Assembly (NCBI RefSeq): GCF_010015445.1
Contig: NC_053128.1
Location: 7,397,340 to 7,461,339 of the forward strand
Reading direction: 5' to 3'
DNA length: 64,000 nucleotides
Source of the DNA: Perca fluviatilis
Taxonomy: Eukaryota; Chordata; Actinopteri; Perciformes; Percidae
Positions 1 to 64,000 of the stretch are shown in pieces. Both the position numbers and the translations under genes were made by a program. The notes below the pieces were generated by a model. The model saw nothing but the letters and a program-made list of their open reading frames with translations. It searched no databases and was not told the origin of the DNA. Positions within the stretch are counted from its first letter, which is position 1. Every line of letters starts with the position of its first letter.

Positions 1-926
1 ACGGAGGAACATTTGATCAAAGTGCATTGAAGAGAGTCCTGATTGACGGTCATGTCTGAGGGATGATGAGTAAATATTTACAATGTATACAAATGCTGTC
101 ACCATAATTATGCTTACCCAGCTTATTATAACAATAATAACAATAATAATAATAATAATAACAATAACAACAATAATAACAACAATGCACTGGCTGAAAA
201 AACAGCTTGTAAGAATGCACTCCAGGAGGTACCATTGCAAAGAAAACAAATTAAATAAAATTAGCAAATAAAAGAAATTTCATCTTAGATATTGCTGCCC
301 AAAACATGATCGAACATAAATATTAACACATCTGAGCCTGTTGGATCAGAGGAGGCAAGACAATAAAGTTTGGTTTATATTTTGCCCATGAACGCCTCAC
401 TTCCTGATGACCCTTGACCCCTCTGTACTCTGAATAATAATCTAAAAGTAGTCTCACGCTGTCTTTAACACACGTCACGTCGGATGCTGAGAGCTCAGAT
501 CCCGTTTTAAATCCTGTCCAGCAGAGTCGATCTGTTTGGATTGAAACGTACGCCGTCCTCTTGTCAGTTTGAGCACACAAAGCCGAGTAAGAGGTGATCA
601 AATTAAGGAAATTCACAGTTTCTTTCATCCCTTGTGAAAAGATGGCGGACTCCTTTAGAAGAGCGAGGCAAAAGAAAAGAAAAGCTGTGGTCCGAAAAAT
701 AAGAAGGACCAAAAGGAAAAGAAATCCTGAACACTTTGGACGTACCAAGTGAAAAGAGTTATGGACACATAATTCATTGTAGTATTCACATAATAACATT
801 TCCTCAAGTCATCCTCTCTAAAAAGGTAATGACATAATGCACTTCAGAAGGCATGTGGTCGTACTGTAAGGGCTGCTGCTGCTGCTACGGACAACCGTCG
901 GCATGCGCCAAGCAACGCTCCGGCAA
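1..926 (-). other. vldlr: vldlr 3' UTR (runs off the left edge)
   Basis: Sequence downstream of the vldlr stop codon. No AATAAA or ATTAAA is seen on the minus strand, so the poly(A) site probably lies beyond position 1. It includes an imperfect AAT/AAC trinucleotide repeat at 125-186, which is U-rich (UUA repeats) in the transcript. A 158-codon open frame at 323-799 on the same strand resembles nothing known to me and is treated as chance. Confidence 0.7.
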
Positions 927-54586
<53,660 letters not shown>

Positions 54587-55577
54587 CTACCGAGGAAGAG
54601 ACACACAGAGGGGGTATGAGGCAAAAACTGAAGTGATTCTGGTCCCATAAATCATTTGTGGAGCTACAAATTTGCTTTTTGTTTAGTCCTAGCAACATTC
54701 CCTGCAGTGCTGAAATTTAGTAACAAATTGCATTGAAATTACAGCAGAACTAGCTGGCACGCAGCAGATCCCCAGCAACCACTTAGCCACTGTGGAGATA
54801 TGCCAGCTCCACATGTTGGATTTCCACAGAAAGTTGAGTTCTTCTTGCTTCACATTTTTAACAACTGTACCTCTGCTACTAGGCCTGGGTACTGTAGAAT
54901 AATGTTCTTACCATTTGAAGATAAATATAATTTAAAAGGTTTCCATAAGAGACCAAATGTGTTTTGGTGTATGCTTATTGCACAGAGTTGTGTGCTGTCA
55001 GAGACCGTGGTTCCCCAAACAAAGGCAACGGACGCACAGATGGTTTAGCTTAAGATATTAACATATAAGATAGTTAGGGTCACAGTGGCCTCGAGCAAAG
55101 TACATTGAGTAATAATGACAATGAGGACGAGACATAATACAGTGGCCGCCACCCTGGCGGGTGTTGTGTGAAGATAGCAGTCCCGGTGCGGAAGAAGAAG
55201 ATGGGGCCCAAGAAAGAAAGTATAAGAGATGAGGGGAAGAACAGATCGGGGCTCACGAGGTCTGACAGTCTAGAGATCCGTGGACCGGCTCTGGCTTTTT
55301 GTCCGTTACTACGGAAACTTTAGTCTCTGCGTGCCTTGTGATCCCACAAATCTGTGTATTGAAACTCTGATGCTTGACTGATTAATAGAATGTATCTGAC
55401 TTTCTTATCGTCTTATTTGGCTCTTGCTTAGGACCAATGTAATTCCAATTTAAACCAATGCGCGGGGATATATTAGGTCTTTTATTTGGAGACAGACACA
55501 TTGTCCTAAACGGGAAGAGGAGGGAAATCCCCAACAGTACCGAATTCAATACCTTTTAGGCACCAACCGTGGCTCTA

Positions 55578-55800
55578 AAGCACGTGTCAAACTCAAGGCC
55601 CGCGAGCCAAATCCGGCCCCTTGCAAATTTTAAACCGGCCCGCATATCAAGTTGGGTTCACAATAGATTTTGGCCCGTCTAGATGTGCGCCATACCAAAA
55701 AGACGGGAAACTCAAACTGTAATCACGTGACACTCAAAACACAATTTGGCAGATGTGCCGACTTTGAGAAATTCCCACACAACCAGTGAGTTTGCTTATT
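55578..55800. repeat. Partial hAT-like element (GTGTCAAACTC family)
   Basis: CACGTGTCAAACTCAAGGCC and CCGGCCCGCATATCAAGTTG match the left half of the element at 22927-23459. The right half is absent. Confidence 0.7.
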
Positions 55801-55907
55801 CAGGCCTCTGAAACAGATTGTTATATAAAAAAAATAAAAATGAATAATTGTTTTGCTTGCTTTCCTAAACCCTTGCTAAACTGCTAAGGAACCTTTTTGC
55901 TGACTAA

Positions 55908-56177
55908 GGGCCCTATCTTGTACCCGGCGCAGCGCAGTGCAGAGCCCGACCCAAGTGTCTTTGCTAGTTTGAGACAGACGCAGTTGTCAATTTCCCGTCC
56001 AGCGCCTGTGTCGTTTAAATGGCAAATGCACCGGCGCCCATCTGTGGCCCATGGTCTGACAGGGAGGTGTGTTCAGGTGAATTCTTGGCGTGTTGCTATC
56101 TTGAGGCAGCGGAAAGTGATCATGCCATTGACCAACAAAAACCTGGTCTAAAGTCAACACAGCATTTCATTGTTATT
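55908..56177 (+). mobile_element. GGGCCCTATCTTG element, plus-strand copy
   Basis: GGGCCCTATCTTGTACCCGG to AACCTGGTCTAAAGTCAACA, an inverted-orientation relative of 46780-47031. It is immediately followed by a CA run (56197-56243). Confidence 0.65.
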
Positions 56178-56194
56178 TAACAGCGCAAATATTT

Positions 56195-56196
<2 letters not shown>

Positions 56197-56243
<47 letters not shown>
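56197..56243. repeat. (CA)n microsatellite, 47 bp
   Basis: Uninterrupted CA run in intron 1. A shorter one is at 57374-57397. Confidence 0.98.
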
Positions 56244-56245
<2 letters not shown>

Positions 56246-59085
56246 CGTGCCATATATGAGCAGATCAGTTTCTTCTGAAAAATCCCTCGTAATGTGTAAT
56301 TTCTTTGTTTAAAAACATGGTATCAAAAAAAAAAAAAAACATATCGTTTAGGAACGGGTATCGAAGTCACGGTACTGGTACCGAATATTTTTAAATGATA
56401 CCCAGCCCTTTCTGCTACACTTCAACATTCAGAGATTGCAGTGAAACATTCCATCCAGCTCCACTTGTGCATGTCACTGCTCATACTGGCTGTTGATCTA
56501 AACAGCTCTATAAATAGGAGAGAAAACCCTTCCTCCAATAATAGTGTGTTTGAGCACTTGAGACGCACACTGCTGATGTCTGAACTGAAACCCTGTATTT
56601 GCATTTGCAACTGAAGAAGCGACTTCAATATTTTAGTGAAATATGCCTCAGTGTCCTAAGTGTCCTGAATGTCTACAGGGCAACATCTGTTCAACGGTCG
56701 CCTGAACAACATCAGATGTACTGAGGTAGAGGAAAAAGATGGAACCTAGGAGGATTTTTTTGTCCATTATTCATAACCATGTAAAACCAAATGCCTAACT
56801 TTTAATTTGATTAAATTATGTGGCTAATAGCTCACTGACTTTAGAAAATTAAAAAGAATGGTACCAACAACAGCAATCCAGACAATCCCATTTCTTAAAA
56901 TAGGCCAAAAGCCAAATTGATTTTAGGTGCACTATAGTATTAAAAGCTGCAGTAAGATCCAGTCCGAGAAGCACCAAGGTGGAATCTTAGCAAATATTTA
57001 ACAACTAAATAATTTTTAAAGATTTGTTTTTGGCTTGTATTTAATTAGGACAGGTATACATCAAACAGGAAAGGAGGAGGAGAGAGAGAGGGGGGATAAC
57101 ATGCAGCAAGGGGCTGTGAGTTGCAATCAAACCTGTTTTAGTAGGTCTACCATACCATATCTCTCAGTTGTGTAACGGACCATAGTTAATTCGTGTTCCG
57201 TACGGATCAACTCAACATTACAGATTCGGAATGCGTGTAAACCGCTGATTAATGCAGGGTTTCTTTTAGGATTTTTTTTTTAGCAGTGGGGCCAGGTCCG
57301 AACACCCCCCACTCTCCCAATGAAACGGAACTGACACTTCGCTGCAACAAAAACAAATTTATTCACCTCTGTATACACACACACACACACACACACAATG
57401 AGGCATATTTTCAGTTGTGATTGAACTGTATTTTTTTGAGTTACTATATAGGCCAACTTTGATCTTGACATATAGGCTAGGCTAAGCATTCTGTAGCAAA
57501 TAAACCCACTATTCATTACATTATCTTAATGCAGTGTGACTACTTCAGGATGTAAATAATGCACCTAAAATACAAACGTGAGCAAGGGCGCTCAGCAATC
57601 GCTATTGAATCAACAGCCACATGCAATTTAGCTAGCAGGTGAAGAATACAAACAACGAAAATCACCAGTTAACAATGAACTGACAACATAGGTTATACGA
57701 CTTACAGTTCTTAAAACACACACACACGCACACACACTTTCCTTTCTCCCTTTTTCTGTGGAGTGCATGCGTGTCTGCGCTATTTTCCAACATGCACTCC
57801 AACAATGCAGCCCCATTTCTGATACCATGGGGGGCAGAAATGTTGCCGTGGGGGGCCGCCACGGTCAGATCAACAGAGGAAACACTGTAATGGCAAAGAT
57901 TAACCATAATAAGTGTAACAAAATGTTTACTGTTGCCATTACTTAAAAGTAGGCTGCTAAATCTCTACAGAGGGAATGTGAAAAGACATTACAGGCAAAG
58001 CAATTTTCATGTTAAAATCAGTCATGGCTACTGGAGGAGCGGAAGAACTCAAAAAACCATGACGGAGTCTACCGAGCTCGGATGTATCAGTGGCAGTCAG
58101 TGGTTGAGTTCCCCAAGAATAGGGGGCTTTGAGCCAGGTACATGGCACCGCGCGCTGCCGGCCCTTAACTTTAGACACCAAAACGACTCCAATAGCTTCA
58201 GCAGGTGAGCTACCCTGCACCCCAGATCTTTTACCACTTAAGCTAAGTGCAGTTTCAGTGGAGCAATAGGCCTTGAAAGCAGATTGAAAATGTTAATTAC
58301 TTTTGAATGTTGACTGAAAGTTGCTGAGACGCAACTTTTGAAAAGAATGGAAGGTTAGAAACTAGTCTATTTAGAAACCTTGGCTCAAGGTGTGGTGTGT
58401 TTTTTTTTAATTATTAAGTAGAGGTTTAACCACAGCATTCTTAAAGCTAGGAGTCATAAATTGACAATGTTCAGCATTGTAGGTCCACAGGATGCCAGAG
58501 AGCTTTAAAAAGTGTAGCCGGTTGGTGGTCAAGGAGGAAGGTAGTTGGTTTAAAAGCAAACAGCAGCTTAGACGTTTAAGAACCCCTAAATGTGTAAGAA
58601 CAGAGCTTTTGGGATTCAACCCAGGAAATAAATAAATCAATAAATAAATAAACAACAGACCTCAGGGAGGACAGGATGAATGACTGGCATGAATAATAGT
58701 TATTTTATTGACATTTTAGATGTTTCCAATGAGACATTCATGAGTTTATATAGTGACTTGTTTTAAACCATACTGTTGCTGCTCTATGAACATCATTCTG
58801 CCTAGTTACATTTAAAATATTCAATTCTAATCAACCAGGCTGACATGGGAAATGTATAGCCAATATGCACACTATCAATATTTGTTTAATTATCGTAAAT
58901 CATATGGTCAGCCCAATGTTATGGCAGATATTTATCATAGTGCAGGCCTAATACTCGGGGGACTCAATATATTAATGGTAAGCAACCATAAACCAATCTT
59001 ATCGAGACCAAACTGAAGAATTCAATCATTTATCAGCAAAGCTTTGTTAGACAGTGATCGGATACTTATAAAAACAAGGGTCTTA

Positions 59086-59086
<1 letters not shown>

Positions 59087-59122
<36 letters not shown>

Positions 59123-59123
59123 T
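59087..59123. repeat. (ATT)n trinucleotide repeat
   Basis: About twelve perfect ATT units in intron 1. Confidence 0.98.
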
Positions 59124-59200
59124 TAGTGTAGGGATACCATTTTGTTTGGTAGGACTTTTATCAAGTGCTTTATGGTAGTAGGGATGATAATTTGATATTT

Positions 59201-59392
59201 AGGTTACACTTTACTTGAAGATATCTAAATCAGAGGGACATGAAACTTTCATGAACGTGGAATAAACATTGATGACATAATGCTTCTTTTAGTAAGTGTC
59301 ATTCAGTTTTTTCATGACAAGTTATGGTTAGGGTTCATGTGTCTTGACAGTGTCATGTCACTCTTACGTAGATACCTTAAAATAAAATGTTA
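59201..59392. mobile_element. Small MITE with 7-bp target duplication
   Basis: Left AGGTTACACTTTACTTGAAG and right TAAAATAAAATGTTA are imperfect inverted ends, with sub-terminal ATATCT/AGATAC and GACATGA motifs also mirrored. GATATTT flanks it at 59194-59200 and 59393-59399. 192 bp, non-coding. Confidence 0.65.
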
Positions 59393-61674
59393 GATATTTG
59401 GGATTCACAGATTTATCATCAACTAGTACAGTGCCCGGCCGACTGCTTGGCCTCCTGTATCGCTGCTTGTAGCCTTCTCCAGAACCACTGTACCCCAAAA
59501 TAACTTACAGAAGGACCCAAAGCAACATGGCACTCCACCGTATACTACTCACTCACTGTGTACTTCTACTTCAGAGGGAAACATTGTAGTACTAGATTTA
59601 CCTGAGAGAAATGTTAGTTAGTTTGCAGATTCAGATTTTACTCTTATATCAAAATATCCAACAAAAAATATCTAAAAATGTGGCGTAATCACAGACATTT
59701 GCCTCCATTGCAGTGTGCCATGTGTCACCTATTGGGTCCGTTATGAGAGCCAATCAGAAAAAAAAAAAAAAGCATTAATCAACCACCGGAACCGGACCAA
59801 GTACAGAGACTGGCCCACATTGGACTGGTAAAGATGGGTCAGCCATACGGAGGAAGACTGCTCTCTTTGTCCGGTCAGCTCCAAGATGGTATTATTTTCT
59901 GCGATCTGCTTAAGTGGTGAATTGACAGCTCAGAGCAGCTTCCTACGATAGTGTGTCTGGCTACTGTTTTATAGCTGTGTCGGCAAAAAATGCCTTTTTA
60001 GTGAGTTTCCTCTTAGCGGAATGCTCCGAGTGAATTTATGATGGGCTTTAATTGTGAAGGGTAAACACGGAACAGCCAGCATTATGGCAGCGTTTTTTTT
60101 TTCTCTCAACCTTTACTGTGCGGTCGTTTAGTTTTATTTACAGTTTATTAATGTCCAATGCTGTCCAAACTAGTTCACAGGATACCTAGGAAACCAAGTG
60201 TGAAGTAGATCGGATGAACGGTTCATGAGATATTCGAAAGACAAAGCGTCTCAGCAGCATTATGCACTTAGGTCAAAGTATCTGCATTTGATTCTCATTT
60301 GGTAAGTTGAAGCTGTTCATATTTTCTGTTCTCATGTGCTGTGGAAATAAGTGAAACTACGGTGGAAACAAAACTGCCCAAGATTCGATTCAACAAGAAA
60401 CATTTGTAGTACAAAGTAGCGCATGCGGTGCAGTCTGTCGTACTGGAGGTAGTGACCGCTCCAGGTCTTTAAATAACACTGTCTGACCTTGACGATTGCT
60501 TTAGTCTAGAGGACTGGGGGTCTGTCCAGGTCGGTAAATTGAGCACACTGATAACCGAAGCCCAAAAGAGGTCGCACATATCGCTTTGCCACTGAGTGGT
60601 CAACTACTTTTCATAAATTTGATTTTTTTTTATTTATTTTTTTTAGGGCAATTGCCAAAATAGATAAAAACCATTTTGGGCTAAAAGGGATTGCAGGGAT
60701 TTTTCAGAATGAAAAAACAAGGTCTCCAAGAACTGCATTTAGTCACTGAAATGCCATTATGAAGGGAGCCGTTTTAAGTGGGTCAGCAGCTCCTTAAGGG
60801 AGAGAGAAACATCGTGGTTTGATTTGAACCTGGAGGAGCTTCAGGCCTTTGACTGAAGCAGCAACACGCAGCTGAAGACCTGCATGACTGAAGTTGTGCC
60901 AACGTTAACAAATCTGTGGTTCTACAGACTGTACCTACAGTCAAGAAGTCATCTTTAACAATTTTTTATAACCGATTAATAGTTTGTCATTCATCAAGCA
61001 TAAACATCTGGTTTCAGCTTTATAAATGTGATTAAACGCAACTGTAAACCGAACATATTTGGCCTTTGTTTGGTATGCCTGATACGAGCCCACTAAGTCC
61101 TCCGCACAGGAGGAGGTAAATGAACAGCCAAAAGCCTGCCAAGACTACAGATGTACTTGCAGTCCCGTTACAGAATATAGAATACGCTGACGACCTTTCA
61201 TCCACAGTAGCGTTTCAATCACCACAATCAAAGCTTAACGGATCACAGCGTACGTACCTGAATTTGAATCAGAACAAAATCAGCAAATCAACCCATCAAA
61301 CAAATAACCACTGACATACAGACCGATAATAGGGAGGCCGACAAAACATTTCTTCAAGAACCTCCGCAGAGCGCTGCAACTAACAACTATTTTGATTAGC
61401 GATCAATCTGTAGATCATTACTTCAAAAGTAACAGACAAATACCTTCAGTCTGTTCTCTCCGTTTTGTGATGGATCATCGTTAGATTGATCAATAGTTAG
61501 CTCTAGAACAGCGTTATCAGATCCCCTAGCTTGATCAAACCGCTTTAAAATAGCTGCATCAGGAGCCAGGCAACACTGAACCTTCACAAAGCAGATTTAA
61601 AAAAAAAAAAAAAATTATTTCTGTCCATTAAGTTTGTTTTTAAATTAATCTGAAATTAGGTCGGAGACGCTGGA

Positions 61675-61678
<4 letters not shown>

Positions 61679-61760
<82 letters not shown>
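61679..61760. repeat. (GT)n microsatellite, 82 bp
   Basis: Uninterrupted GT run in intron 1. Cysteine-valine open frames over it are artefacts. Confidence 0.99.
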
Positions 61761-61763
<3 letters not shown>

Positions 61764-62387
61764 TCCACCAGGAAATTGTGAGCATCAGAGACTTTGTTTC
61801 CTGCATTCTGATAATTTCTTTGACACCAATTTCAAATTTGGAAACATCTTTATGTCAAGGAAAACTTTGGTGGAAATTCTGGTGGCACGTAATTAAAAAT
61901 ATAATAATGGAATATTATGTAGAAAGGGGGCTTATGCATCCAGGACCTGGGCCCGGATCCGACGACACTTCATTACACATTAATAAAAAAGGGCTTGACT
62001 GTAACTTACATGAGGTAACCACTTTTACTGTTGTAGCTTATTTGTACAATAATACAATCCTGTTGTTAATACATAACATTATGAAGTGTTGGTGTAAGAT
62101 TTCTATTTTGAAATGAACTCCATTCATCAATAAATGGTCAGTGATGTTGAATATACATTAGTGTAATGGACCACCCCTACAGTTCGACATGCATGTCATA
62201 GTGTGAAATACAGTTTTACTGCAGCAGAGAAGGAGCGGGACGACGGCACCTCTGGAGCTCGTTTAGGTAGTCAGGGCAATGCAACTGTGGTTACACTTTT
62301 CATGTGTACTCCTGTACAGTTCCCATCAGGTGTTAAAACCAACTGTAACATAACATGAAATATGACTACTATTTAAAAACGCGGCTA

Positions 62388-62421
62388 TGAGACGGTTCTA
62401 ACCGGTTATGAAACCGTCTCA
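62388..62421. repeat. Short palindrome
   Basis: TGAGACGGTT and AACCGTCTCA are exact complements with a 14-nt spacer that contains ACCGGTT. Function unknown; possibly an end-to-end remnant of a transposon. Confidence 0.7.
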
Positions 62422-63431
62422 ATGGAATACTGATGCCAGACAGCAGCGGCTCCTTGCTGCGCCGCTGGTCAGCCCGACTCTGCACGGTAAAACTGAGATC
62501 CCATTAGCGCTAGCTTAACAGCAAAGCGTTCAGGTCTAGTCAAAACAGAGCAGCTTAGCTGGCTTATCAGCACCAGCCGCAAAGTGTAAAATATAGCGGC
62601 TGTGGATGAGAGGGAGGCTGACTGCTGAAAAATCAGACCTTTTGGCGCTCGTGATTTTCCGGTGGCGCTGAGAGTTTTTCCACTAAACCAACTTCCACAT
62701 GAATGCATAACAGCATGGCCATTCTACAAATTGCATGCAATTGTTGACCTTGCGCAGCATTTCCTATTAGGGCTGGGCGATATGGAGAAAATCAAGTATG
62801 ACTATATTTTTGTCCCAGTACCTTGATATCGCGGCGATGTTGTAGGGTTGACATTTGGTGCTTTAACAAAAATATTCACACAAAGAGATTTGTGATAAAT
62901 AATGTGTATTTAATGAGTAAGAGGTTAAAGACAAATAATAGAACAGAGAGAACATTCAGGTAAGGACATCGCTTTCCTGGAATGCAGCCTTTAACAGAAA
63001 AACATATATAGAAAAGCCAAAAGTAGCCAACACGCACCAGTCATCATCATGAGTTGTTACATCAGGGAAATATTTCACAAGTCCTGACTCATCCATCAGC
63101 CTGACCCAGTGATTACTGCTGACGCACTTTTAATGCTGACGGCGCGAGAATGATCATACAAAGAGAGCCTCAGGCGCCCGGTGACGGCTCAGTCCTGTGT
63201 TGATCAAAAACAATATCACCATGTGAAGCACAGAAGTATCATAAAGGTGCCGCAGGGTTTTTGAGATAAAACAAATCTCAGATATTCAGCAGTTCATTTT
63301 GCTGAGTCCATCCATCAATGTCCCCCCATGTTTGTTTTTGCAATTCACAAGGAGTGCTACAGAGCTGCGCTATTATGAAACCACAGTTTTGGGACCAATA
63401 CCAAAGCCATATGTGTTAAGATGGCAGGTTA

Positions 63432-63609
63432 GGGGCGGCCTCTAGCTCACCCAGTAAGAGCGTTCGCCCCATGTTGGCTGAGTCCTGCAGCGGCGAAGGG
63501 TTCGAATGAGACCTGCTGCCCTTTGCTGCGTGTCATTCCCCATCTCTTTCCCCCTTTCAGATCTATCCACTGTCTAATAAAAAAGGGAAAAAGCCCCAAA
63601 AAACAAAAT
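63432..63609 (+). mobile_element. tRNA-derived SINE with 13-bp target duplication
   Basis: The head GGGGCGGCCTCTAGCTCACC contains the A box, GGGTTCGAATGAGACC the B box, then the body CTTTGCTGCGTGTCATTCCC and an A-rich tail. The 13-mer AGATGGCAGGTTA flanks it perfectly at 63419-63431 and 63610-63622, showing target-primed insertion of a full-length copy. Confidence 0.93.
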
Positions 63610-63694
63610 AGATGGCAGGTTAAGCTGTGACTGATTCAAGTCTGTTCAATACCTACAGCAACGATTAGGGCTGCACGATATGAGCAAAATATGC

Positions 63695-64000
63695 GATAGC
63701 ATGAAAATTTCCTTTTATGGGAGGTTTTTTTAACCTTAATATGGAGTTCCCCCAGCCTGCCTATGGTCCCCCAGTGGCTAGAAATGGTGATAGGTGTACA
63801 CCGAGCCCTGGGTATCCTGCTCTGCCTTTGTGGAAAAAAAAAAAGCTCAGATGGGCCAATCTGGAATATTCCCTTTATGACATCATAAGGGGAAAGGTTA
63901 CCTCCCCTTTCTCTGCTTTGCCCACCCAGAGAATTTGGCCCACCCATGAGAAAGAGACTTCAGATACAGTATTAGGGGACCACTAAGGCCTATATAAAAA
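63695..64000. mobile_element. TTAA-site DNA element, second copy, cut by the window edge
   Basis: CCCCCAGCCTGCCTATGGTC through AGAGAATTTGGCCCACCCAT and one AGAGACTTCAGATACAGTAT unit match 17850-18310. Here the window ends within the first 46-bp unit, so its copy number is unknown. Confidence 0.8.

Larger units (their letters stand above)
54587..64000 (-). other. Intron 1 (partial), 9.4 kb
   Basis: Everything upstream of class A repeat 1. I looked for a signal-peptide exon ending in phase 1 and found none, so exon 1 probably lies outside. Besides the listed repeats, a fragment at about 58117-58170 is the inverse of the one at 54178-54222, and 62771-62900 (TTAGGGCTGGGCGATATGG) is a dispersed repeat end. 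The segments 54.6-55.5, 56.3-57.3, 57.4-59.0, 59.4-61.6 and 61.8-62.3 kb show nothing else I recognise. Confidence 0.6.

Noticed and set aside
323..799. 158-codon open frame on the minus strand downstream of the vldlr stop
   Set aside because: It lies in the presumed 3' UTR, has no domain I recognise and no conserved composition. Chance frame.

Overview
The window comes from a ray-finned (teleost) fish. One vertebrate gene, broken into many small exons on the minus strand, fills almost all of it, and the introns hold the mix typical of teleost DNA: Tc1-like, hAT-like, Harbinger-like and TTAA-site DNA elements, a tRNA-derived SINE and long CA/GT microsatellites. There is no prokaryotic gene structure, operon or CRISPR array. 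The species cannot be named from sequence alone; a percomorph is my guess from the repeat style.

The gene is vldlr, the very low-density lipoprotein receptor. Eighteen coding exons can be read with correct splice sites and matching phases, from 54586 (first ligand-binding repeat) down to the stop codon at 927-929. In order they encode eight LDL-receptor class A repeats (54.6-28.2 kb), two EGF modules (26.2-24.7 kb), a six-bladed YWTD propeller (22.1-14.2 kb), a third EGF module (10.7-10.5 kb), a juxtamembrane and membrane segment (2.5 and 1.8 kb), and a cytoplasmic tail with the FDNPVY internalisation and adaptor motif (1.6 kb). A 36-nt last exon ends in STDDDLS-stop. The readable part is 818 residues plus one split codon. 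The signal-peptide exon and promoter were not found and probably lie beyond 64000. The 3' UTR appears to run off the left edge, because no AATAAA is visible on the minus strand between 1 and 926.

Layout from left to right: 1-926 3' UTR; 0.9-2.5 kb tail and membrane exons; 2.5-10.5 kb large intron with a possible 60-nt alternative exon at the place of the mammalian O-linked-sugar exon; 10.5-14.4 kb third EGF and last propeller exon around a Harbinger-like foldback element; 14.4-19.6 kb intron packed with MITEs and a 46-bp tandem array; 19.6-22.1 kb propeller exons; 22.1-32.8 kb EGF and ligand-binding exons; 32.8-54.5 kb three long introns with nested transposons; 54.6-64.0 kb part of intron 1.

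I found no undescribed multi-gene system. The points most worth a second look are the candidate alternative exon (5074-5133), an extra phase-0 intron inside ligand-binding repeat 5, a (TG)12 tract directly abutting a 3' splice site in an 88-nt intron, and several nested transposons whose target-site duplications can be read base by base.
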